The notes below the pieces were generated by a model that was not told the DNA's origin, ran no database searches, and was given only the letters and a program-made list of their open reading frames with translations. Below, piece after piece: positions 6,698 through 14,198 of a stretch of 18,576 nt of DNA. This DNA is from Verrucomicrobiia bacterium (GTDB taxonomy: Bacteria; Verrucomicrobiota; Verrucomicrobiia; Opitutales; Opitutaceae). The stretch covers positions 1 through 18,576 of the forward strand of contig JAUHWE010000014.1 of the NCBI GenBank assembly GCA_030424825.1. The letters run 5' to 3'. A program made the translations under genes and the position numbers. Every line of letters begins with the position of its first letter. The stretch's first letter is position 1.

Positions 6698-8713
6698 ATG
6701 ACTAGGGAGACAATGAGTTGGTTTCAATTCCACTATGCCAGGCGTAGCATTCTAGTCGTTGTCCCTTTTATTCTGTACCTGTTGCCAATTGCTGTGGGGC
6801 AAAAGGAGACTCCAGCGGAACGCGCCCGATTTCAATCGGGCGTGGAGACGATTCGAAAGCCTTGGACCAGTTTGTCTTTTCGTAATGATCCGGACAATTT
6901 CCAGTTTGCGATCGTTAGCGATCGTACCGGAAGCCCTCGGAAAGGAATATTTGAAGATGCGGTGGAAAAGCTCAATTGGCTTCAACCAGAATTCGTGATG
7001 AGTGTGGGTGACCTCATCCAGGGCACTTCCAAGAATGGGGAGACCAACGCTGCTGAATGGGACGAGTTCATGGGCTGGATCGAGCCTTTAGAAATGCCGT
7101 TCTTTTTTCTAGCGGGGAATCATGATATTCAAGCGAAGTGGGTAGAGGGAAGAGTTCCCTATGAAGTGATGAGAGAGCAATGGGAGGAGCGGTTTGGAAC
7201 GACGTACTACCATTTTGTATACAAAAACGTTTTATTCATAGCATTGTTCACAAATGATGGGATCGAGCGGCATATTAGCGGAGAGCAGGTTGACTCCTTT
7301 AGAAGGGCGCTGGAAGATCACGCTGAAGCGCGCTGGACTATGGTGTTTTTACATCATCCCCTATGGGACTCGCCACACGATAGCAATTTTCACGAAATAG
7401 AGTCATTGCTGGAGGGCCGTGACTATTCGGTGTTCGCAGGGCATCAACATTTGTACCGGCATTACGAACGCAAAAACACGAACTACTATGTCTTGGCCAC
7501 AACAGGGGGAGGCAGCCCGCTTCGAGGGACGGACTTTGGAGAGTTCGACCATGTGACGTGGGTAACCATGACCGATGACGGACCTGTGCTGGCGAATCTG
7601 CGTTTAGACGGAATATTGCCTCACGATGTGACCGGCGACGAGGTCAGAGAGTACTCTTCGTTGCTGACTATGAATGCATCTTTCGAATCAAATACGATTT
7701 TGGAGGAAGGTGATTACGTTTCTGGTGGGGTAACTTATTTGACCTTTAGAAACCGTTCGGACTTTCCGATTCGCTATCAGGGATCGTTTGCTCACAATCA
7801 CTATGTGCACACTAAACCGGGAAGGATTGATGTGACTCTGAACCCACGAACCTCGGACACAGTGGCGGTAGATTTTGTAGCGATGGAACGATTTAGGAGC
7901 AGCGATCGTTTGCAGTTGGAGTTCAATGGAACAGTTGGCTTTGATGGAGAGGATATTCCTCCGCTTCAAATGTCAGGTGTTCAAAGCATCGACCTACGGG
8001 ATTCGAAGATCGAAATCATGAGATCGGAATCGATTGTCTTTAGCGAATCCATTCCGTTAGCTTTCGATTTCAATCCAAGGGCAGGAGAAATTCGATATAC
8101 TACCGATGGTTCGGAGCCAAGCCGCAATTCTTCGAGATATCATTCTCCGATTGAAATTGATCGTGATACCGTCGTCAAAGCCCGACTCTACTCTAAGGAA
8201 GGAATTGCGAGTCAGGTCGATCGGATCGAATTAGACGAGGTGGGTTCTGGAACGGGATTGATGTGCGATTATTTCGAATACGGAGATAATAAGGCGCTTA
8301 GTTATACTCTTCCCGAATTTTCGATGATGTCGCCAACCACTACCGAAATAGCGCTTGAATTGGATCCAGAAATTTCAGCAAGGCGAGGGGAGCGCTTCGG
8401 GCTCGTATACCGAGGGTATATTTTTCTGCCGGAGGCGGGAGAATACGAGTTTCATCTCGAATCGGATGATGGGGCGCGTTTGCTAATTGATGGAAAAACG
8501 GTCGTCGACGATCCGCTCAAGCACCCGATGCGTGAAGTCAGCGGGCGTGGTATATTCAAGAAAGGGCGGCAATCCTTCGAGTTGCAGTACTTCCAGCATA
8601 AGCAACGTATGCGTATTGGCTTATCGTATACGTTGCCAAGTGGAAAGCGAATGGAGGTGCCTGCGTCGAGCTTTTCCTACGGAAGGCAAAATGGGTCGCT
8701 TCTCGAACGGTGA
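6698..8713 (+). CDS. Secreted metallophosphoesterase with chitobiase-like and PA14 domains
   Basis: 671 residues from the ATG at 6698. That start is preferred over an in-frame ATG at 6638 because GGGAAGGAG (6687-6695) lies just upstream. A hydrophobic stretch (SILVVVPFILYLLPIAVG, about 17-34) is a signal peptide or anchor. The calcineurin-like phosphoesterase core spans about 65-305: SDRTG (Asp75), GDLIQG (Asp105), GNHD (140-143), FLHHPLW (His219/220) and GHQH (248-251). The usual first motif DxH reads DRT here, so that histidine is replaced. A chitobiase C-terminal-like module (IRYTTDGSEPS, about 465-475) follows, then a PA14 domain (about 520-660; FHLESDDGARLLIDGK). PA14 and chitobiase-like modules usually bind glycans, so it probably acts on a phosphoester attached to or near extracellular polysaccharide; the substrate is unknown. 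It converges on the LacI gene. Confidence 0.85.
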   Translation: MTRETMSWFQFHYARRSILVVVPFILYLLPIAVGQKETPAERARFQSGVETIRKPWTSLSFRNDPDNFQFAIVSDRTGSPRKGIFEDAVEKLNWLQPEFVMSVGDLIQGTSKNGETNAAEWDEFMGWIEPLEMPFFFLAGNHDIQAKWVEGRVPYEVMREQWEERFGTTYYHFVYKNVLFIALFTNDGIERHISGEQVDSFRRALEDHAEARWTMVFLHHPLWDSPHDSNFHEIESLLEGRDYSVFAGHQHLYRHYERKNTNYYVLATTGGGSPLRGTDFGEFDHVTWVTMTDDGPVLANLRLDGILPHDVTGDEVREYSSLLTMNASFESNTILEEGDYVSGGVTYLTFRNRSDFPIRYQGSFAHNHYVHTKPGRIDVTLNPRTSDTVAVDFVAMERFRSSDRLQLEFNGTVGFDGEDIPPLQMSGVQSIDLRDSKIEIMRSESIVFSESIPLAFDFNPRAGEIRYTTDGSEPSRNSSRYHSPIEIDRDTVVKARLYSKEGIASQVDRIELDEVGSGTGLMCDYFEYGDNKALSYTLPEFSMMSPTTTEIALELDPEISARRGERFGLVYRGYIFLPEAGEYEFHLESDDGARLLIDGKTVVDDPLKHPMREVSGRGIFKKGRQSFELQYFQHKQRMRIGLSYTLPSGKRMEVPASSFSYGRQNGSLLER

Positions 8714-8715
8714 CG

Positions 8716-8736
8716 AGCGAACGTTTACGGTTCGCT
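8716..8736. terminator. Dyad between convergent genes, possible weak terminator
   Basis: AGCGAAC (8716-8722) and GTTCGCT (8730-8736) are a perfect 7-bp inverted repeat with a 7-nt loop, located 2 nt after the phosphoesterase stop and 28 nt past the LacI stop. There is no T-run on either strand, so Rho-independent termination is uncertain. Confidence 0.4.
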
Positions 8737-8764
8737 TCGGAGCACCGAGAGAGTGAAGGCTCGA

Positions 8765-9844
8765 CTAGATTGATCGGTTTGGGTCGTTGCGGTGATCGGC
8801 GGGTTCTAGTGGCTCGCTTTCGCGACGGACACTTTCCCCATCGACCCATTCACCTTCGATGAGGACCCAGATGGGATGTGCGGGTGAGCCGTAGTTGTTT
8901 TGATTGAGCTGGTCGACGACTAGGTTGACGGAGGTAAGACCCACGCCCCCCCAATTTGGGTTCATTCCGGCCATGCCTTTGTAGGACGAGTGCCATCCTA
9001 AATGGGCATAGCCGACGCTGCTGGGAATGCGGTATCCGAGTGACTCAAGTTGGGTCGGGATATCCTCTCCGACTCCAAGAACGCAATCAGGTTTGTGAGT
9101 CTCCATCCATTCCTCAAGACCGTGGAAGTTATGCTCCTCCTCCATTTGATACATGGGGATTCGGTTTTTCTCTGCGATCGTGTTGTGAACACTGTAAAGC
9201 GCGGCGTCTCGTTTGAACTCGGATGGCTTTTCGAAGAACTTAGGAATCATCACTCCGAAGCGTTGATAGCCTCGAGTTTGCAGTTTCTTGATCGATTTAA
9301 TCAGGTTACCGTAGTGATCCACCTCTACCCTATGGAAACGAGGCCTTAGCCTAGCGCCTCCAATTGACACGACGGCGAACTGGGAAAAGTCGAATTGGCT
9401 TAGATCGACTTTGCTCTCCGTAAAATACTCGAGTAGAATGCCACGAATCCCGCGGGCACGCAATATCTCTAAAAGGCGTTTTGGAGGGATATCAGGATTG
9501 TACCAGTGAAATTCCTCGATTCTATACCCTCGTTTCTCGGCCTGCTTCTTTATATTCTCCTTCAGCGAAATCATGTTGTCGCCGAGATCCCGCTTCCAAG
9601 GCTGACAGTGGATTTCTGCGATTACCGGTGAGTAGTCCGATGTCTTTTTAAAACGGACACTCGACATGAGGGCCGATAGGATGGGGTGCGATTTGTAGCC
9701 AAGATCTTTGGCCGCCGCGATGATCCTCTCGCGCGTCTCCTTCTTGTGGCCCGGCAGATCCCTGAGTACACGGCTTACCGTCGCTTTTGAAACTCCCGCT
9801 TTGTCGGCGATCTGTTGAATGCTGAGGTAGTTTTTTTCAGGCAT
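8765..9844 (-). CDS. LacI/GalR-family transcriptional regulator
   Basis: 359 residues. Residues 6-52 are an unmistakable LacI helix-turn-helix: LSIQQIADKAGVSKATVSRV, followed by a hinge region (AAAKDLGYKSHPILSALM) of the kind common in Opitutales. The remainder is a periplasmic-binding-protein-like effector domain, with landmarks RGIRGILLEYF, VVSIGG and PDCVLGVGEDIP, ending in a polar tail (SEPLEPADHRNDPN). Such proteins usually repress sugar or polyol genes until the effector binds. It is divergent from the TonB receptor at 10220, the usual position for a local regulator, and MIOX lies beyond that receptor, so a cyclitol or sugar effector is plausible but unproven. A -10 box and a LacI-type dyad sit just upstream of its start, suggesting autoregulation. 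Confidence 0.95.
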   Translation of the reverse strand: MPEKNYLSIQQIADKAGVSKATVSRVLRDLPGHKKETRERIIAAAKDLGYKSHPILSALMSSVRFKKTSDYSPVIAEIHCQPWKRDLGDNMISLKENIKKQAEKRGYRIEEFHWYNPDIPPKRLLEILRARGIRGILLEYFTESKVDLSQFDFSQFAVVSIGGARLRPRFHRVEVDHYGNLIKSIKKLQTRGYQRFGVMIPKFFEKPSEFKRDAALYSVHNTIAEKNRIPMYQMEEEHNFHGLEEWMETHKPDCVLGVGEDIPTQLESLGYRIPSSVGYAHLGWHSSYKGMAGMNPNWGGVGLTSVNLVVDQLNQNNYGSPAHPIWVLIEGEWVDGESVRRESEPLEPADHRNDPNRSI

Positions 9845-9855
9845 ACGGAGTTCTT

Positions 9856-9868
9856 TGTAACGGTTCCA
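9856..9868 (-). promoter_or_regulatory. Candidate LacI-type operator at the lacI-like gene start site
   Basis: On the minus strand it reads TGGAACCGTTACA, close to the LacI/GalR pattern TGnAAC..GTTnCA with one mismatched position pair and a single central base. It overlaps the predicted transcription start of the LacI gene and lies 12 bp before its ATG, a classic autorepression position. Confidence 0.45.
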
Positions 9869-9897
9869 TTATAGTGGATTTGATCGTAGACGCACAA
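9868..9897 (-). promoter_or_regulatory. Probable promoter of the LacI-family gene
   Basis: On the minus strand a perfect TATAAT (9868-9873) is preceded by TTGTGC (9892-9897) with an 18-bp spacer. The -35 matches only the TTG of the consensus. The start of transcription would be near 9861, inside the operator-like dyad. Confidence 0.5.
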
Positions 9898-10022
9898 TCA
9901 ATTTCGATGAACCAGTCAGTATGCTACTTTTCCCCTATCAAAGGCTCGATTGCTGCGTAGATACGAGTAGCAGCCTGACGATTAATTACACTAGCGAAGA
10001 ATCAGTTTGTTTCGTGCAAAAA

Positions 10023-10036
10023 CTAACACGTGTGAG
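10023..10036. promoter_or_regulatory. Candidate LacI-family operator in the receptor leader
   Basis: CTAACACGTGTGAG is a 14-bp dyad with six of seven arm positions symmetric, around a perfect ACACGTGT and with the central CG step typical of LacI-family operators. It lies about 185 bp before the TonB receptor start and 155 bp from the operator candidate at 9856. It could serve the divergent LacI protein, but no binding consensus for this protein is known. Confidence 0.3.
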
Positions 10037-10046
10037 TGACTGCGAG

Positions 10047-10102
10047 CGATGGGTGTTCTGGGAAGCGAATGATGCGATTCACCAGAAGTGTCATCGTTTT
10101 TT
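10047..10102 (+). terminator. Long imperfect hairpin plus T6 upstream of TonB receptor
   Basis: CGATG (10047-10051) pairs with CATCG (10092-10096), TTCTGG (10056-10061) with CCAGAA (10082-10087), and GAA.CG (10062-10067) with CG.TTC (10075-10080) across a bulged A at 10081. Six T residues (10097-10102) follow the stem directly. That is intrinsic-terminator architecture on the plus strand, although no annotated gene ends here; it would stop a transcript begun in about 9870-10046, such as a leader under attenuation or a small RNA. Confidence 0.55.
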
Positions 10103-10104
10103 AA

Positions 10105-10137
10105 CCTAATATCCCATTTTGGGGATTGCAGGTTTTT
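10105..10137 (+). terminator. Second hairpin plus T5 in tandem
   Basis: CCT (10105-10107) pairs with AGG (10130-10132) and ATCCC (10111-10115) with GGGAT (10122-10126), with a 3x3 internal loop and 6-nt apical loop; TTTTT (10133-10137) follows immediately. It is weak alone but begins 2 nt after the T-run of the stronger hairpin. Confidence 0.4.
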
Positions 10138-10201
10138 AGTTCGAGCGGCTCAAGCTTTGAATACAAGTGGGTCACCGCCCAAATATTACAACCAATCAAA
10201 T

Positions 10202-10211
10202 ATCTACTAAC
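10202..10211 (+). promoter_or_regulatory. Leader motif ATCTACTAAC shared by both TonB receptor genes
   Basis: The same ten bases occur at 1739-1748. They end 8 nt (here) and 9 nt (there) before the start codon, where a Shine-Dalgarno would be expected, and neither gene has one. It may be a translation-initiation feature, a -10-like element giving a very short leader, or a regulator site. Confidence 0.35.
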
Positions 10212-10219
10212 CTACAAAA

Positions 10220-12985
10220 ATGAACAATAGATCAAACTACTCAAAGGTAGCTCAGGGCCTTCGCGGTTTTTCGGGTGAGGCGTCGATTAAGACGATTGCA
10301 ACGCCCGAATGGAAGGGCCTGAATGCATGTAAACTGCTCGTGGCCATTTTCTCGGCTGCGATTTGTTTGGGGCCGTTCGAGGCGAATGCCCAAGATGAAG
10401 CGGGAGACAGGGTTTACGAACTCGAGGCTTATTCTGTAGACGGCTATCGGTCCGCGATGGCTGCCGCGATTGAAGCCAAACGAACCTCCGACCAGGTAAC
10501 CGACTCAATTACGGCGGAAGAAATTGGCCAGTTCCCGGACCTGAATTTGGCGGAAGCGATTCAACGTATCACTGGGGTTGCGATGACTCGCAACAATGGT
10601 GAAGGTGAAAAGGTTGCTGTGCGTGGATTGGCCCCGAATTTCACTCGGGTCGAAATCGATGGCCGGGCCTCGATGGTTACGGTGGACGATTCTGCTCCGG
10701 AACGTGACGCTCAGCTCTCAGTGTTCAACTCGGACCTCTATTCAAAAATTGAAGTGATCAAGTCTCCCTCAGCTCGGGATGTCGAAGGGGGCATCGGCGG
10801 ATCCGTTAAATTGTCAACGCATGACCCACTCGATGTCGGGGGAAAGTCATGGGGAACCGATGTCAGTTATTCTCACAGTGCGACGAAAGACGCAGGTGAG
10901 CCTGGGTTTTCGGGATACTATTCGAATATATTTGCCGATGGAAAGCTGGGATTTCTAATCCACGGCACCTATGAGGACCGGGATCGACGCATCGATAAGG
11001 TGCAAAACAATCAGAACTATCGTATCGTGGGAACGGGCAATCTCGTGGATGACATGGATCCGGCGGCATTAGCGCTTGTGGGTTCAGCCTTTCCGAACAG
11101 AGTTCGCTATGAATACAGGGCTGGCGACAATCCACGCGTGAATCTAAACGCCAAGCTACAGTTCCGCCCCACCGAAGATTTGGAGTTCTATTTGAATTCG
11201 CTCTATACGATCGAAACGCGTTTCGAAGATCGCTCGCGCATGCAGTTCACTTTGGGTGGAAACAATGGTGGCGACATCATTAGTGGTGTTGTGGATCCTG
11301 TAACGAACACGTTGACCCAAGCGTCATTTGAGGGCATTCGCTCTGAGTACCAGTCCTTTATCAGGGATGCGGAAGTCGACTCGGTGGGGGTGACCGGCGG
11401 CGTAAAATGGGCCAATAGTGGCCCATGGAGTGGAGCCTTCGAAGTGAGCACTTCATTTGGGGAGGAAGATTTTCATGAGGCTCGGTTCCAGAATCGTGTC
11501 AACAATGATGAGGCGACTTACAATATGTCACCCAATTACAAGTTGCCCGAATTTTCGTCCCCTACCTTAACCTCCGATCCAAACGATTTAGGGCTGCGCG
11601 AATTAAGCCAGCAGCGACGTATCATCGCTTGGGCAGAAGACGTGGCAAAGCTTGACTTCAAGTATGAGCTCGAAGACGGCTTTTTCAGCTCACTGGAGAC
11701 GGGAGTGCGCCTGTCGCAAAGCGAGTTCGATCGTAAACAAGTCCGAGTCCTCGCTGATCATTCAGGTCTTTCTATCGGTGATGGCATGTCGCCTTATGGA
11801 CCTGACGGAACCTTTTTCGATGGTGCGGGTTCGGCTGGGTTCCCAATGGACATACCCGATGCCAATCCACTGGAACTTCTCGAAATCCGCCCACTTAGTG
11901 GCCCCATTGTATTTCCGGAAGTCAGCGGTGGCGATGTCTATGTCGTCACCGAGGATGTGAGCGCGGCCTACTTGCAGGGGAATTTCCAGGGTCGTATGAA
12001 CGAAGTGAGAACTCAGGGGAACATCGGGGTTCGCGTCGTGAAGACGGAAACCAACGGTGTGGGTGGATTGACCATAAATGATACGCCGGACGAGGAAGAG
12101 ATCATTGTCTCCAATTTTTCGGGACTTAACCAAAGTTATACGGAAGCCCTTCCTTCCTTCAATATTACCTTCGCTCCGGACAATCCAAATGCGGGTCATC
12201 TGTTTAGAGCTGCGGTATCTAAAGTGTTGACAAGCCCGACCGTCGGGGAGATGAACCCGAACTGGGAAGTTGACTACGCAGGAGCAGAGATTTCACGTGG
12301 CAATCCCACTCTGGACCCATTCATGGCGTGGCAGTTCGACCTTGGTTTCGAATACTACTTTGGCAAAAACAATGAAGGGCTTTTCTCAATAGCGGGGGTC
12401 AAGAAAGATGTGGAGAGCTTCATCTCACCAGTTACGATATCAGGTGAAACGCGGGATTTCGGCATTGCAGGACTGGACTCCCAAGAGTATCTAGTGGATA
12501 CCTACCGAAACATAGGCGACGCTAAAATCGACGGAGTTGAGATTAGCTGGCAATCACCCTTCACCTTCCTTCCAGGGATCTGGAGCGATTTCGGAGCTAT
12601 GGTGAACTATACGTTTATTGACTCGAACTTCATTGACGAATTCGGGAATTCCAATCCGTTCCCCGGAACGTCCGAGAATACCTATAATATCGTGGCCTTT
12701 TACGAGAAGGAGGGCTTTTCGACACGCGTTGCTTACAACTTCCGCGACGATTACTTGATTGTGCCCTCCGGAGCGTCTGACGGGACGAACAACGAGTTCG
12801 TGGAAGGTTCGGGTCGCGTCGATATCGGGGTTCGCTACCGTTGGGAGAATGGCTTTAAGATCGCTCTTGATTTGATCAATGTTACGGAAGAGCAACGCTA
12901 CATTTACTATGATGTGATAGACCGTCTTGAAGACCTCACTAACGAAGGAATGACTACGAATTTGAGCATCGGCTACAAATTCTAA
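10220..12985 (+). CDS. Large TonB-dependent receptor (TIGR01782-like, carbohydrate type)
   Basis: 921 residues, complete. The N-terminus is long: a polar stretch of about 35 residues precedes the hydrophobic signal core (CKLLVAIFSAAICLGPFEANA, with cleavage near 57), and there is no later Met before residue 80. A TonB-box-like ELEAYSVDG lies near 68-75. The plug, about 85-205, has EIGQFPDLNLAEAIQRITGV, VAVRGLAPNFTRVEIDGR and EVIKSPSARDVEGGIGGSV, the signature of the large Xanthomonas/Caulobacter-type receptors. The barrel includes the family's RAAVSKVLTSPTVGEMNP and RGNPTLDPFMAWQFDLGFEY motifs and ends in a terminal Phe (SIGYKF). Receptors of this type often import oligosaccharides and are controlled by LacI-type regulators, in keeping with the divergent LacI gene. 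Ligand unknown; MIOX downstream makes inositol derivatives an attractive guess. A strong terminator closes the gene. Confidence 0.94.
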   Translation: MNNRSNYSKVAQGLRGFSGEASIKTIATPEWKGLNACKLLVAIFSAAICLGPFEANAQDEAGDRVYELEAYSVDGYRSAMAAAIEAKRTSDQVTDSITAEEIGQFPDLNLAEAIQRITGVAMTRNNGEGEKVAVRGLAPNFTRVEIDGRASMVTVDDSAPERDAQLSVFNSDLYSKIEVIKSPSARDVEGGIGGSVKLSTHDPLDVGGKSWGTDVSYSHSATKDAGEPGFSGYYSNIFADGKLGFLIHGTYEDRDRRIDKVQNNQNYRIVGTGNLVDDMDPAALALVGSAFPNRVRYEYRAGDNPRVNLNAKLQFRPTEDLEFYLNSLYTIETRFEDRSRMQFTLGGNNGGDIISGVVDPVTNTLTQASFEGIRSEYQSFIRDAEVDSVGVTGGVKWANSGPWSGAFEVSTSFGEEDFHEARFQNRVNNDEATYNMSPNYKLPEFSSPTLTSDPNDLGLRELSQQRRIIAWAEDVAKLDFKYELEDGFFSSLETGVRLSQSEFDRKQVRVLADHSGLSIGDGMSPYGPDGTFFDGAGSAGFPMDIPDANPLELLEIRPLSGPIVFPEVSGGDVYVVTEDVSAAYLQGNFQGRMNEVRTQGNIGVRVVKTETNGVGGLTINDTPDEEEIIVSNFSGLNQSYTEALPSFNITFAPDNPNAGHLFRAAVSKVLTSPTVGEMNPNWEVDYAGAEISRGNPTLDPFMAWQFDLGFEYYFGKNNEGLFSIAGVKKDVESFISPVTISGETRDFGIAGLDSQEYLVDTYRNIGDAKIDGVEISWQSPFTFLPGIWSDFGAMVNYTFIDSNFIDEFGNSNPFPGTSENTYNIVAFYEKEGFSTRVAYNFRDDYLIVPSGASDGTNNEFVEGSGRVDIGVRYRWENGFKIALDLINVTEEQRYIYYDVIDRLEDLTNEGMTTNLSIGYKF

Positions 12986-13013
12986 AACTCTGGTTATTCT
13001 CAAGTATCTCTAG

Positions 13014-13044
13014 CGGGTTCACTCGATAGGGTGAACCCGTTTTT
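13014..13044 (+). terminator. Strong intrinsic terminator after large TonB receptor
   Basis: CGGGTTCAC (13014-13022) and GTGAACCCG (13031-13039) form a perfect 9-bp stem with an 8-nt loop, followed by TTTTT (13040-13044), 28 nt past the stop codon. It should uncouple most MIOX transcription from the receptor. Confidence 0.9.
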
Positions 13045-13089
13045 GAATCGGTTTTGTATCATAAAGCCAATAGTCTAAGCTTTCTGAAA

Positions 13090-13117
13090 TTGCTAAAAGG
13101 AAAAAGAGTCTTATAGT
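13090..13117 (+). promoter_or_regulatory. Probable sigma-70 promoter of MIOX
   Basis: TTGCTA (13090-13095) and TATAGT (13112-13117) are separated by 16 bp, placing the start of transcription near 13124. The resulting leader of about 45 nt could form a hairpin AATCACG (13125-13131) with CGTG(g)ATT (13141-13148) before the AGGAG at 13156-13160. Confidence 0.5.
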
Positions 13118-13169
13118 TTATCAGAATCACGCTGTTAAAACGTGGATTTGAAAATAGGAGAATTGTGAA

Positions 13170-14042
13170 ATGAGCGATAATTCGAATAACCCAAACCCCC
13201 TTGATAATCTGGACCAATGGGAGGATTTTGTAGAAACGGCTACTTATCCAGAGCCGGAATCCAAAAAGAAGGAAGACTACCGCAACTATGACGATCCGGC
13301 CAGAGATTGTGTCAGGGAGTTTTATCGCCTGAACCACAAGCACCAGTCGTTTGATTTTGTCATGAAGAAGCGGGATGAGTACCTCGGGCCTGGCCGTGAG
13401 CGGAAAGAAATGACGATCATCCAGGCGATCGAATTGCTCAATACGCTCGTCGATGACTCCGATCCGGATATCGACCTGCCGCAAATCCAGCACCTGCTTC
13501 AAACCTCCGAGTCGATTCGTTCCCGCGGTTGCGAGGACTGGTTTGTTCTGGTAGGGCTGATACATGATCTCGGCAAACTGCTTTGTGTTTTTGGAGAGCC
13601 GCAATGGGCCGTAGTGGGAGACACGTTTCCGGTGGGTTGCCGCTATAGCGACAAGATTGTCTATCCGGAGTTTGTTGAACTCAATCCGGACTTTAATGAT
13701 TCCCGCTACAACTCGCGTCTCGGCGTTTACGAAGAGGGCTGTGGATTAAGAAATGTATACATGTCATGGGGACACGACGAATATATGTATCATCTTGTTA
13801 AGGACTATTTGCCTGATCCCGCTTTGTATATGATTCGCTACCACAGCTTTTACGCTTGGCATCGCGAGGGCGAGTACGAGTACCTCCTGGATGATCACGA
13901 CCGGAAAATGCTCCCATGGGTAAAGCGGTTCAATCCGTTCGACCTCTATACCAAATGCCCCAAGGCACCCGTTTGGAGTGAGCTAAAACCCTATTACGAA
14001 GACTTGATAGCGAAGTACCTGCCACCGACACTGAAGTGGTAG
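13170..14042 (+). CDS. Myo-inositol oxygenase (EC 1.13.99.1)
   Basis: 290 residues, about the length of animal and plant enzymes. MIOX is a non-haem di-iron enzyme of the HD-domain fold that cleaves myo-inositol with O2 to D-glucuronate. The di-iron ligands fall in the right order: His108 (IQHLLQTSE), His132 and Asp133 (LIHDLGK), His202 (SWGHDEYMY), His225 (RYHSFYAWH) and Asp258 (NPFDLYTKCP). Other hallmarks are RNYDD (38-42), HKHQSFDFV (56-64), the EPQWAVVGDTFPVGC block (143-157) and the C-terminal TLKW. No key residue is missing. The start has AGGAG nine nt upstream. No signal peptide, so cytoplasmic. No inositol transporter, glucuronate reductase or uronate isomerase is in the window. It follows the LacI/TonB receptor pair but is behind a strong terminator and probably has its own promoter. 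Identity is secure; the pathway downstream is not shown. Confidence 0.96.
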   Translation: MSDNSNNPNPLDNLDQWEDFVETATYPEPESKKKEDYRNYDDPARDCVREFYRLNHKHQSFDFVMKKRDEYLGPGRERKEMTIIQAIELLNTLVDDSDPDIDLPQIQHLLQTSESIRSRGCEDWFVLVGLIHDLGKLLCVFGEPQWAVVGDTFPVGCRYSDKIVYPEFVELNPDFNDSRYNSRLGVYEEGCGLRNVYMSWGHDEYMYHLVKDYLPDPALYMIRYHSFYAWHREGEYEYLLDDHDRKMLPWVKRFNPFDLYTKCPKAPVWSELKPYYEDLIAKYLPPTLKW

Positions 14043-14118
14043 TTCGTTTTAGATAATCCTATCGAAACAGTCGTTGTACGAAAAGTCTTCGAGGATTCAA
14101 GTGATCACCTGAAAATGC

Positions 14119-14193
14119 GGCATTCTTGCAGCGGAGCCATGCCATTAGCCAGAATCTCGGTGATATTCGCGATGGCTACAGCGAAGGAATGCC
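14119..14193 (+). other. 75-nt imperfect hairpin downstream of MIOX
   Basis: GGCATTC (14119-14125) pairs with GAATGCC (14187-14193), AGCCAT (14135-14140) with ATGGCT (14172-14177), and GAAT (14152-14155) with ATTC (14165-14168). The two outer stems are separated by symmetric 9-nt sides. It could be a 3'-UTR structure, small RNA or remnant of a small mobile repeat. Just before it, 14098-14111 is a 14-bp dyad around GTGATCAC. Confidence 0.4.
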
Positions 14194-14198
14194 ACTCT

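Noticed and set aside
9870..10046. Known riboswitch (for example cobalamin class) in the receptor leader
   Set aside because: No conserved box of a known class was found; only generic small hairpins such as GCTGC/GCAGC at 9952-9974.
9921..10109. 62-codon plus-strand frame in the LacI-receptor gap
   Set aside because: No Shine-Dalgarno or family resemblance, and it runs through the terminator-like hairpin; a small RNA or leader explains the region better.
12554..13604. Two minus-strand frames (149 and 181 codons) opposite the second receptor and MIOX
   Set aside because: Antisense shadows of well-identified genes; the second also crosses the MIOX promoter region.
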